DNA of 64,000 bases, taken from a bacterium (lineage in GTDB: Bacteria > Patescibacteriota > Dojkabacteria > GCA-002793355). Made by a program: the position numbers and the translations under genes. Below are positions 28,437 through 36,308 of the stretch, one piece after another. Each line of letters starts with the position of its first letter. Position 1 is the first letter of the stretch. The stretch covers positions 1-64,000 of the forward strand of contig JADYZG010000029.1 of the NCBI GenBank assembly GCA_020853235.1, read 5' to 3'. A model generated the notes under the pieces. The model did no database searches, was not told the DNA's origin, and saw nothing but the letters and a program-made list of their open reading frames with translations.

Positions 28437-28707
28437 TGCGAAATTTTTTATTGCCTTTGCTTTAATGCTCGCAGCAGTGGGGGCTTTTTCAGAAATTTTT
28501 TATGTATTTTTTAGTAAGAAATCTGCGGAAAGTGGGATTACTGCAGATAGTATTGCTATACTTCCGGAGCATTTGAATGTTGAGCAATTAGAGGCATTTA
28601 CTCAGCGAGCAGAGAAGTATTTACTTGTAACTGGTCAACAATTTGAAGAAGGTGTCAATCCAGAAACAGTACTTACACCAACGCCTACTCCAACGGGTTC
28701 ATTGTAA
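28429..28707 (+). CDS. Small membrane protein of the pilN/pilO operon
   Basis: 92 residues: one N-terminal membrane helix (FFIAFALMLAAVGAFSEIFYVFF) and an extracytoplasmic tail rich in acidic residues ending in a short Pro-Thr stretch (TPTPTPTGSL). Not recognised. It overlaps pilO by 8 bases, so it is probably a third part of the pilus alignment complex, in the place that PilP holds in Proteobacteria; it shows no PilP sequence features. Confidence 0.6.
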   Translation: MNNAKFFIAFALMLAAVGAFSEIFYVFFSKKSAESGITADSIAILPEHLNVEQLEAFTQRAEKYLLVTGQQFEEGVNPETVLTPTPTPTGSL

Positions 28708-28724
28708 ATTTGGTACAATTATGT

Positions 28725-29066
28725 ATGGAAAGACTTTTTGTTGATGACTGCATCTTTTGTCAAATAATTCAGAATAAGGCATCATGTACTAAAGTTTGGG
28801 AAAATGACGAATATCTCGCAATTAAAAATAAGTTTCCTGAGGCACCAATTGATATTTTGGTTATGCCAAAATGGCATATAGAAAAAGCAGATACTCGAAA
28901 ATCCCCAGAGATTTTTTGGAATGATTTTATGAAAGCAATTTGGGAAATTACTGCACTTCAAAAACTAGATGAAGATGGGTATGTTTTACAAAATAACGGT
29001 GCTGGGTATAACCACCTTGAACATGAACATACTCATATTTTAAGTGGAATGCCAAAACTGCACTAA
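28725..29066 (+). CDS. HIT-family nucleotide-binding hydrolase
   Basis: 113 residues. CIFCQII near the start and HLEHEHTHIL near the end give the HIT zinc cysteines and the histidine triad (HxHxHxx). HIT proteins hydrolyse adenosine phosphoramidates or dinucleotides. An upstream TTG at 28710 is in frame, but the extended -10 TGG-TACAAT (28711-28719) lies over it and ends 5 bases before ATG 28725, so the ATG is preferred. Confidence 0.88.
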   Translation: MERLFVDDCIFCQIIQNKASCTKVWENDEYLAIKNKFPEAPIDILVMPKWHIEKADTRKSPEIFWNDFMKAIWEITALQKLDEDGYVLQNNGAGYNHLEHEHTHILSGMPKLH

Positions 29067-29097
29067 CATTAATGAAAAAAAACTAGTACAATGAGTT

Positions 29098-30159
29098 ATG
29101 ATTGAGAAATATCGCAACAAAACATATTTTTACGTATTTTTGCTGCTTGTTATTGGACTGGGTCTTATTGTACTTTGGCCATTAAGAGACATGCTTTTGC
29201 TAGCACTCGTAATCACAACACTTTTTAGACCAATTTACGAATTATTATTAAGAAAACTTAAATTTCCAAAAGTCCTCGCAACCGCAACAACAGTTTTGAC
29301 AGTACTTTTTACGGTACTTGTTCCTGTTTCTATTTTTATTAACCTCTCCATAGCGCAATTTCAAGTTTTCTATAGAGATATTAATCAGTTTTTGAAAGGT
29401 GGTAGTAGCGTTTATGATGTTGTTGTTGAAATCTTCAATAAAATTAACATACTTTTGGCTCAAATTCCTTATGTAGAGTACAAACTTTCAATCGATAGTA
29501 TCCGAGTACTTATTCAGCAAAATGTTACTCCGTTAGCAAATGCTATATTGAGTTACTCAGTCGATATCGGTGTTTCTTTTGCACAAAGTTTCCCATTAAT
29601 TATTGTTATGGCTTACTTACTCTGGTACGGGTTTCCCGAATACGAGAGGATGGTGCATTTTGTTAAAAGGCTTAGTCCTTTGTCAGAGAACTTAGATAAT
29701 CTTTACATCGATAGAATGACCGCGATGGTTAAAGGAATTGCGAAGGGAACCTTTACGGTTGCATTGATACAAGGTGCAATCGCGGCAATTTCGTTTTGGA
29801 TTGCCGGAGTTCCTTATGTTTTCTTTTGGTTTTTAACCTTGGTTGTTTTCTCAATTCTTCCACTGGGGTCCTCGTTCATTACAATCCCAGCCGCAGTCAT
29901 AATGTTTCTTATGGGCAACTACTGGCAAGCGATTTTCCTACTGATGGTGCAATTCTTGTTTACTTCGACAATTGATAACATACTCAGGCCATACCTTGTT
30001 CCAAAAGAAGCAGAACTTCATCCAGTACTACTTTTACTGAGCTTTATTGGCGGTATCCAAGTCTTTGGAATTTGGGGTTTTGTTTACGGTCCCGTGATTA
30101 TGGTGATGATGATGACAACATTAGAAGTCTACCAGAAGTATTATAAAGCAAAAGAATAG
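29098..30159 (+). CDS. AI-2E family transporter (UPF0118)
   Basis: 353 residues, about 8 membrane helices in the AI-2E layout: two helices at the N-terminus, a soluble loop (about 85-150), then a C-terminal bundle containing KGIAKGTFTVALIQGAIAAI, LPLGSSFITIPAAVIMFL and DNILRPYLVPK, all recurrent in the family. Members export small molecules or act as Na+/H+ antiporters; the substrate here is unknown. TACAAT ends 5 bases before ATG 29098, so leaderless. Confidence 0.88.
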   Translation: MIEKYRNKTYFYVFLLLVIGLGLIVLWPLRDMLLLALVITTLFRPIYELLLRKLKFPKVLATATTVLTVLFTVLVPVSIFINLSIAQFQVFYRDINQFLKGGSSVYDVVVEIFNKINILLAQIPYVEYKLSIDSIRVLIQQNVTPLANAILSYSVDIGVSFAQSFPLIIVMAYLLWYGFPEYERMVHFVKRLSPLSENLDNLYIDRMTAMVKGIAKGTFTVALIQGAIAAISFWIAGVPYVFFWFLTLVVFSILPLGSSFITIPAAVIMFLMGNYWQAIFLLMVQFLFTSTIDNILRPYLVPKEAELHPVLLLLSFIGGIQVFGIWGFVYGPVIMVMMMTTLEVYQKYYKAKE

Positions 30160-30190
30160 TAGAGAGTATACACCTTGCTTAATATTTTGA

Positions 30191-30291
30191 TATAATTTAT
30201 TATTACGCCCCGCGATTTTCAATAAATCGACTCGCGAATGCGGGAAGTTTTACAATTCTGACCGAATTGGTCGGCATATTAAAACTGGGGC
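30191..30291 (+). ncRNA. Strongly foldable leader or small RNA upstream of the HAD gene
   Basis: After a TATAAT (30191-30196), the segment 30207-30291 can fold into a closed multi-stem structure: GCCCC (30207-30211) with GGGGC (30287-30291); CGATTT (30213-30218) with AAATCG (30224-30229); AGTTTTA (30246-30252) with TAAAACT (30280-30286); and inside this CTGACC (30258-30263) with GGTCGG (30269-30274). CCCGC (30209-30213) could instead pair with GCGGG (30240-30244), excluding the outer stem. It is not a tRNA: no T-loop or D-loop consensus. No known RNA family was recognised. Confidence 0.5.
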
Positions 30292-30314
30292 ACACTAAAA
30301 TTTTTGTACAATTT

Positions 30315-31025
30315 ATGTTTAAAGCCCTCCTCATGGATTTAGACGATACACTTATCAAAAGCTCAAAGATGTATGACCGTGCTTTAGAATTTGCATCGTA
30401 TTATCTTGCTGAAAAAAATAATCTGAAACTGACGGAGTTTTTCCCGATTGTTAAACGAAAAGACACGTTAATTCGTAAAAACTTTCCAACAGTTCATACT
30501 AGGCATAGTCGAATTTTAGTTTACCGTCATGCACTTGAAGAAGCAGGTGTAAATTACTCCTTGTCTGATCTTCCAACCGCAGAAGATATTTATTGGGAAT
30601 TTTTTGATGAAAATGTTAGTTTATATGATGGCGTCTTTGACGCATTAAAAACTATACGTACCGAAGGAGTTAAGATAGCAGTTGTTTCAGACGGTGATCT
30701 TCGTGGACGTATTCGCAAGATTGAAGCAGTTGGTTTACTCCCTTACATCGATCAAGTGTTTGCGTCTGAAGAGACAATTTTTGAAAAACCTTTCTCTGCA
30801 ATCTTTACCCTTGCTCTATCAAGACTAAAGGTAACTGCAGGAGAGAGTATCATGGTTGGGAATAATTACAAAAATGATATTCAGGGCGCGCAATTAGTTG
30901 GAATTAAGGGTGCAATTTTTAATCCATCGGAAGATGGACACGTTGAAGGACAGGATCCTGAGGTCGTTGCAGATTACGAATTTGCCCATTACGATGAATT
31001 ACCAGAGATTATTTTGAGAAGTTGA
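30315..31025 (+). CDS. HAD-superfamily hydrolase
   Basis: 236 residues from ATG 30315. MDLDDTLI is motif I with the nucleophilic Asp; VVSDGDL is motif II; EKPFSAIF gives the motif III Lys; MVGNNYKNDIQGA is motif IV, with Asn in the usual first Asp place but ND kept. The helical cap lies between motifs I and II (about 20-110). Likely a phosphatase of a small metabolite. An upstream in-frame GTG at 30267 lies in the foldable RNA and gives no family-like residues. The 3' end overlaps the convergent peptidase by 27 bases. Confidence 0.83.
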   Translation: MFKALLMDLDDTLIKSSKMYDRALEFASYYLAEKNNLKLTEFFPIVKRKDTLIRKNFPTVHTRHSRILVYRHALEEAGVNYSLSDLPTAEDIYWEFFDENVSLYDGVFDALKTIRTEGVKIAVVSDGDLRGRIRKIEAVGLLPYIDQVFASEETIFEKPFSAIFTLALSRLKVTAGESIMVGNNYKNDIQGAQLVGIKGAIFNPSEDGHVEGQDPEVVADYEFAHYDELPEIILRS

Positions 31026-32921
31026 TTGTTTCTGAGTAAATTCAATCGCATCAATACCAATTTTTTGCAGCTCTTCTAGGCATTGACTAATGTCTTTGGT
31101 TAAAATGAGCTCTCCATAATTTTCAGTTGCATGATTTCTCCCCGTTTCTAGAAGAAGCCAGTAGAGCAATATTCGTGCATCTTGAGTATCGATCCATTTT
31201 TCTCCAAATCTCTTTGTAAAAGCTTCTTTCATTGATAGCTTTTCTTTTTTTGTACCGAGTTTACCTATCTTTTCTGGAAGGATAAATCGTTTCATGTACA
31301 CAAGTCCATCGTATGGAGCGATAGGAGAGAACCACATAAAGGGGTCAACTGTCGTCTGTTGGAATCCCAATTGCTTATCCCACCATTTATACATTTTTTG
31401 TATGTATTTTGTCCGTAATGCTAGTAGCATTTCACCTGTTATTTCTGTGACATTTTCTTTAAAGAGTTTTTCGAAATATTCTCGAATCTCTATTTGAATG
31501 AGCCCATAAGGAGCTTGCCAACGGGAGCTGGTAGATTGGGATAAAGATGCAAAGTATTTTCCAGGTTTGCTTATTACTTGTTTTTCCGATGAATTTTTGA
31601 ATTGTCCTTCTACAAGTTGTGAAAAATCCTCCAAAACTCCTGTGGGTACTTGTCCTACCTGTTGTCTAGTCAAAATACCGAAATCAGCACCGCGATTGAG
31701 GATAATTGAATGAATTGCATGAGTTGTTTCATGTGCCAATGTTTCTAAATAATCGTGCTCGCTATCTGTCGTTGGTGTCATCACGGTAATATTGACGACC
31801 TGCTTATTCCTATTCTGGGTTTGAGATTGATATGCCCTTTTTACTGCAAACGGGTGAAGAGCATTGAAAAGTAATTGTCGCGGACTTTCTTCACTAGAGA
31901 TAGGAAAGTATCTTTTTATAATATTTTTACATCGATCGATCATCTCTATCGTTTGTCGTTCTGTTCTGAGCTTCTTTGGATATTCGTAGATCTTAGCTTC
32001 TTCTTGTGTAATATCAATTTGCGATACGAATCCATATTTTTTTAGTTGCTTGTATGAATTTGGGCGTTCATATTTTAAGTGCTGATGAATTTCTTTCGTG
32101 ATTTTTTTGTTGTAGAGAACATCATTGAGTCGTTTTTTGGTGGTTTTCGCGTTCGGATATCCAAGCAATTCTAAATAGACATCGATAGTTATTCCGTGAT
32201 CGTACAGTTCCTTCCAAATTTTAAATCCCAATCTGATTCTTAAATCTGAAAGAGTAAAGTCGCTTTGAGCAATTTTGCGATAAGTAGAAAATATGTTTTT
32301 AAATTCATCCGAGAATTGACAGGTAAAGACATATTCACTGAGTCGAGCAAGATCGTGTTGGCAAACTTCAAGAAGCGTTCGTTTTATTTCAGTTGAGTTT
32401 TTTTTGAGTTCCTGTGCAGTTAGTAAGCAATTGTATTCGAAGTTAGCTTTCTGAACTTCGGTAATGTACATATTTCCACGTGACCTCATCTCTGGAGTAA
32501 TGGCCAAGTAAGTATCTTTTATCGTCATAAAATCTTTATTGTAACGAGAATGCAGTATGCCTTTGATGATTTGTGAAAGTGAAAGTTTGATTTGTGATTG
32601 TATTTCTTTGTCGATACCTTTTTCCTTCGTTAACACTATACTAAACTGCAATACCTCAAGCGTTCTTTGATACACCTGATTAGTATCCCATGTTCGCCAT
32701 TCGGGGATGCTAATTTGGAAAGGCTCTCTTTCTGGGTGTGCAGTGAACTCACGCCACGCTTTGTCTGATTTTACTAGGTCATACTGCATTGTTGGTATAT
32801 CCCAGTTGTAGTCAGCATATATTCCTAGTTCTTCCAAGAATGCTAGCCATTTTGCATAGTTGTTGGCTCCTTGATAGTGAGAAAGTTCAGTAGAGAAGTT
32901 TTTGAACGTTGATTTCCGCAT
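30999..32921 (-). CDS. M3-like zinc metallopeptidase
   Basis: 640 residues, mostly helical. LETLAHETTHAIHSIIL (about 415-431) is an HExxH site of the M3 type (HExxHAIH), followed about 25 residues later by GVLEDFSQLVEG with the likely third Glu ligand. No signal peptide, so cytosolic. It probably trims oligopeptides; similarity to oligoendopeptidase F is confined to the active-site region as far as I can see. The frame extends 5 codons upstream, but TATAAT (32933-32928) ends 6 bases before ATG 32921, which decides the start. Confidence 0.72.
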   Translation of the reverse strand: MRKSTFKNFSTELSHYQGANNYAKWLAFLEELGIYADYNWDIPTMQYDLVKSDKAWREFTAHPEREPFQISIPEWRTWDTNQVYQRTLEVLQFSIVLTKEKGIDKEIQSQIKLSLSQIIKGILHSRYNKDFMTIKDTYLAITPEMRSRGNMYITEVQKANFEYNCLLTAQELKKNSTEIKRTLLEVCQHDLARLSEYVFTCQFSDEFKNIFSTYRKIAQSDFTLSDLRIRLGFKIWKELYDHGITIDVYLELLGYPNAKTTKKRLNDVLYNKKITKEIHQHLKYERPNSYKQLKKYGFVSQIDITQEEAKIYEYPKKLRTERQTIEMIDRCKNIIKRYFPISSEESPRQLLFNALHPFAVKRAYQSQTQNRNKQVVNITVMTPTTDSEHDYLETLAHETTHAIHSIILNRGADFGILTRQQVGQVPTGVLEDFSQLVEGQFKNSSEKQVISKPGKYFASLSQSTSSRWQAPYGLIQIEIREYFEKLFKENVTEITGEMLLALRTKYIQKMYKWWDKQLGFQQTTVDPFMWFSPIAPYDGLVYMKRFILPEKIGKLGTKKEKLSMKEAFTKRFGEKWIDTQDARILLYWLLLETGRNHATENYGELILTKDISQCLEELQKIGIDAIEFTQKQSTSQNNLW

Positions 32922-33033
32922 AATCTTATTATACAAGACAGAGATAGTTGAAGGGCTTTCTAATAAACGCAGAAAACTTGAAAAAGCAATAACAATAATT
33001 CGACAAATAATGGAATCAGGTTAAAATAGATTC

Positions 33034-33954
33034 ATGGTAAGCAAACTTACTCCGGCAGAATCACGAATTATTATCGACAAAGGAACAGAGCCACCATTTA
33101 CGGGGCAATATGAAAAATTCTTTGAAGAAGGTATCTTTGTGTGTCGTCAATGTGGGTTACCACTATTTGATGCTCAGGCGAAATTTGATGCGAATTGTGG
33201 CTGGCCAGCTTTCGAAGAAACATTCCCATTAGCAGTAAAAGAGACTTTAGATACTGATGGAAGTCGAACCGAAATCACCTGTGCACGTTGTGGTGGACAT
33301 TTGGGGCATGTGTTTCGCGGTGAGCAATTTACAGAGAAAGATACAAGGCATTGCGTAAATTCGTTATCAATTCGTTTCGTTCCAAAATCGAGACAAGAAG
33401 AATATATGCTAAAAGAGGAGAATCAATTGCACAGTAGAGAAATTATTCTTAGAGGAGGATGCTTTTGGTGCATCGAAGCAGCAATAATAAGAGTTCCTGG
33501 AGTTTTAAACGTTATCTCGGGTTATGCAGGAGGCGAAACTGGAAATCCATCATATGAAGAAGTTTGTAGCGGAGAAACTGGTCACGCAGAAGTAGTCAAA
33601 GTAATTTTTGACGGAGGAACTTTGCCGCGGGAGAAGGTACTCGATATGTTTTTTAAAATTCACGACCCAACAACAAAAGATCGGCAAGGTAATGATTTTG
33701 GAACACAATATCGCTCAATCATCTTTTACGAAAGTGATACAGAAAAAGACGAAATAACAGGATATGTAAAGAAGAAGCAGGAGGAGTACGATGAACCAAT
33801 CGTTACAGAAATTAAGAAACTAGAAAAGTTCTACGAAGCCGAAAAATATCATCAACGCTATTTTGAAAAGAATCCGCATGCAGGGTATTGTCAAGCTGTT
33901 GTTCGTCCGAAAGTAGAGAAAATTTTACGCGAGATCTCTGTATCTAAAGCATGA
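33034..33954 (+). CDS. msrBA: Fused methionine sulfoxide reductase B/A
   Basis: 306 residues. The N-terminal MsrB domain (1-130) has zinc pairs CRQC and CARC, GWPAF and the catalytic RHCVNSLSIRF. The C-terminal MsrA domain (about 140-300) has GGCFWCIEAA with the catalytic Cys, GYAGGETGNPSYEEVCSG and GTQYRSIIFY. The protein repairs R- and S-methionine sulfoxide. The B-A order is common in Firmicutes and CPR. No signal peptide, so it acts in the cytosol. TAAAAT ends 6 bases before the ATG. Overlaps convergent tag by 30 bases. Confidence 0.95.
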   Translation: MVSKLTPAESRIIIDKGTEPPFTGQYEKFFEEGIFVCRQCGLPLFDAQAKFDANCGWPAFEETFPLAVKETLDTDGSRTEITCARCGGHLGHVFRGEQFTEKDTRHCVNSLSIRFVPKSRQEEYMLKEENQLHSREIILRGGCFWCIEAAIIRVPGVLNVISGYAGGETGNPSYEEVCSGETGHAEVVKVIFDGGTLPREKVLDMFFKIHDPTTKDRQGNDFGTQYRSIIFYESDTEKDEITGYVKKKQEEYDEPIVTEIKKLEKFYEAEKYHQRYFEKNPHAGYCQAVVRPKVEKILREISVSKA

Positions 33955-34497
33955 GGTTACGTGATCGTTTACCAGTCCCATTGCCTGTAGGTGGGCATAC
34001 ATAACTGTACTCCCGAGAAATTTGAATCCTCGTTTTTTCAAGTCTTTACTGAGTTCGTTTGATTCTGAAGTGGTTGCTGGAATTTCATCAAGTACTTTTG
34101 GACTACGAACGATTGGCTCATTCCTGACAAAGGACCAAATATACGTATCAAATGTGCCGAATTCTCTTTGAATTGTTAAAAATCTTTGAGCGTTATTGAT
34201 AGCTGCGATAATTTTTTGTCTATTACGAATAATTCCCGGGTTTTGGAGTAACGTTTCTATATCTTGAGTAGTAAATTTTGCAACTATTTCTGGGACAAAA
34301 TTTGCAAAAGCTTTTCTATAGTTTTCTCGTTTGTTTAAAACAGTTAACCAACTTAGTCCTGCCTGAGCGGATTCAAGTACAAGAAACTCGAAATGCTTCT
34401 GATCGTCGTGATTAGGGACTCCCCACTCTTTGTCGTGATATTCGATGTAGAGCGGCGTTTTGAGACACCAAGAGCAGCGATGCTTTGTTGCGTGCAT
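33925..34497 (-). CDS. tag: DNA-3-methyladenine glycosylase I
   Basis: 190 residues, standard length. RCSWCLKTP, YIEYHDKEWGVP, FEFLVLESAQAGLSWLTVL (with the base-binding Glu) and YAHLQAMGLVNDHVTSC define Tag; the Cys and His residues at both ends form the zinc snap. It removes 3-methyladenine from alkylated DNA. TATAAT (minus strand) ends 5 bases before the ATG, so leaderless. It is paired tail-to-tail with msrBA, another damage-repair gene, with a 30-base overlap. Confidence 0.93.
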   Translation of the reverse strand: MHATKHRCSWCLKTPLYIEYHDKEWGVPNHDDQKHFEFLVLESAQAGLSWLTVLNKRENYRKAFANFVPEIVAKFTTQDIETLLQNPGIIRNRQKIIAAINNAQRFLTIQREFGTFDTYIWSFVRNEPIVRSPKVLDEIPATTSESNELSKDLKKRGFKFLGSTVMYAHLQAMGLVNDHVTSCFRYRDLA

Positions 34498-34531
34498 GTG
34501 AAATTATACCCTAGGTATAGAAGCGGTTGCG

Positions 34532-36241
34532 TTATTGTGTTCCGAGGTAATGTTTGACATCTGCAGCTTTAACTCTTGGATCCATTTTGAAAATTTTTAG
34601 TAAAGTTTTTGCTCTGTCTTCTGGTCCGTTTAATACTAAAGCCGGAGTAAAGGTTTGATATTCGCTATCGTATCCAGTCCAACCCATTGGTGGAAGAAGG
34701 TACTCTGTATCGCTATTAGGGTGTGTCACAATCGTACTCGCAGTTGAAATGGTTACACGATTGCCAATGATTTCGTAACCAGTAATCCCGCTGAACTTAG
34801 GTAAATATGATTCGATGACTGATTCAGCAGTATCTTCGGGTACGTTGTATTCAATAACCAAAGTACCCTCGTCATGCGGTGCAGCGAATGACGCATTAAC
34901 TTCTGTAGTATTCGATTTAATTTGATTAAAATTAGTTTGTCTGTACAGCTCTGCTTCGGTAACGATACCTGGAAGTTTTGGAGTAAGTCTGTCACCAGGA
35001 CAGGCCGTTTGATTTGGTCCCCAACTATCAGAGGACGCATACCAACGATAGGATGTTCTGTGTCCGAAAACAGTATAACTGCGGTCGCTCCACTTGGAAG
35101 TTCCCCCATCAGAATATTTTAACGAGAATCCGTAGAATGCTGCTTTTTCTGCCATAAGTTTGATCAATGCACTGCGTTGTGCTGTTGTTGGTTCCTTGCT
35201 AGTGAAATCTCCAATAAGTGCAATGCCGATACTTATTCTATTTGCTGAGCCAAACGCATGGTACCCTTGAGTCTCATCCCCGCCTAGTTTGCCTTGATAG
35301 ATATTCCCATTTTTATCTATAAGAAAATTGTATCCAATATCACCCCAACCCCCATCTTTTATGTATGCATGATATAGATAGATACTTCGTACAACTGACC
35401 CAGGAGTCGAAGTTGATGAGTCCGTTACCGTGTGGTGGACAATGATTCTCGCTGCTTTGTAATAGACTGGATACCAGGTTAACCGTGATTCATTATCGAT
35501 ATTAGCACTAGAATTTGAATCCCAAGTTGATGCATTTGGCCCACCCCATACGTCGCGAGTTATGATTGGTTGAGACGTATAACTTGCCCCAGAGTCAAAG
35601 TTGTAAATACCTGTGACACCGGACTGAATACTGAAGGAATCAGGATTATCAGAAGGACGTATCAAGGAAACAGTAAGAAGGTTTAGGTTTGAATTGGGAT
35701 AGATATAGACGATTTTGTTCTGTGGAATTGCCAATAATCCAGAATATCGCTCATTTTCATAATCAAGAGATTCATCATCGATTGGAAGTTGCGTTAAGTC
35801 TTGAAAAGTTACCTTGTTCTCGAATGACCAATAGAGAGTGACCCCAACGGGCCAGGAAAAAACCATTGATTCTGCTTCAAAATGGGAGAGGTCGATTTTA
35901 TAAAAGGTGTTTTTCTTTAATTCCTTATACTCGAGTGTTGTCACTGTCCCAGCTTTTGTCGATACTAGTTTTGGTTGTTTTGCATTAAGAAAGGGTGCTG
36001 TCGTTGGAACGAGTTTCTGTGGTGGCGATTTCTCCTCGTTATTTCCAGTTTCTAAACCTGTTGTTGGCGTCGATATCGATATTTCAATCGAAGAAGGAGT
36101 AGGACTGTTTGTTGGAATACTCGTGACAGATTCGCCTAAAACTTCTTGTTGCGCAGATGGTTTAACTGATTTCCAAACAACTAACATTCCTGTAAGAAGA
36201 GCACTTGCGATGACAGTAATAATAACAGTATCCCTTCTCAT
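34532..36241 (-). CDS. Secreted N-acetylmuramoyl-L-alanine amidase (PGRP/amidase_2 type)
   Basis: About 569 residues. An N-terminal membrane anchor (about 4-24) is followed by a Ser/Thr/Pro linker, a beta-rich domain (about 95-215) of unknown role, and the amidase domain (about 255-440): RIIVHHTVTDSS (zinc His), GWGDIGYNFLIDKNGNIYQG, HAFGSANRISIGIALIGDF, GHRTSYRW, TACPGDRL. The catalytic set looks complete. A C-terminal domain of about 130 residues follows. It would cleave peptidoglycan stem peptides outside the membrane. TACAAT overlaps the first in-frame ATG (36250) and lies 7 bases before ATG 36241, hence the later start. Confidence 0.88.
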   Translation of the reverse strand: MRRDTVIITVIASALLTGMLVVWKSVKPSAQQEVLGESVTSIPTNSPTPSSIEISISTPTTGLETGNNEEKSPPQKLVPTTAPFLNAKQPKLVSTKAGTVTTLEYKELKKNTFYKIDLSHFEAESMVFSWPVGVTLYWSFENKVTFQDLTQLPIDDESLDYENERYSGLLAIPQNKIVYIYPNSNLNLLTVSLIRPSDNPDSFSIQSGVTGIYNFDSGASYTSQPIITRDVWGGPNASTWDSNSSANIDNESRLTWYPVYYKAARIIVHHTVTDSSTSTPGSVVRSIYLYHAYIKDGGWGDIGYNFLIDKNGNIYQGKLGGDETQGYHAFGSANRISIGIALIGDFTSKEPTTAQRSALIKLMAEKAAFYGFSLKYSDGGTSKWSDRSYTVFGHRTSYRWYASSDSWGPNQTACPGDRLTPKLPGIVTEAELYRQTNFNQIKSNTTEVNASFAAPHDEGTLVIEYNVPEDTAESVIESYLPKFSGITGYEIIGNRVTISTASTIVTHPNSDTEYLLPPMGWTGYDSEYQTFTPALVLNGPEDRAKTLLKIFKMDPRVKAADVKHYLGTQ

Positions 36242-36308
36242 ATAGTTCATTGTAGCAGATGGGTGTTCGCTAAATGGGCAGAAAACAGACGTAATATGTT
36301 ATACTGAG

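Noticed and set aside
30207-30291. tRNA gene in the foldable region before the HAD gene
   Set aside because: No T-loop GTTCRANTC, no D-loop GG and no 7-base acceptor stem; kept only as an unclassified structured RNA.
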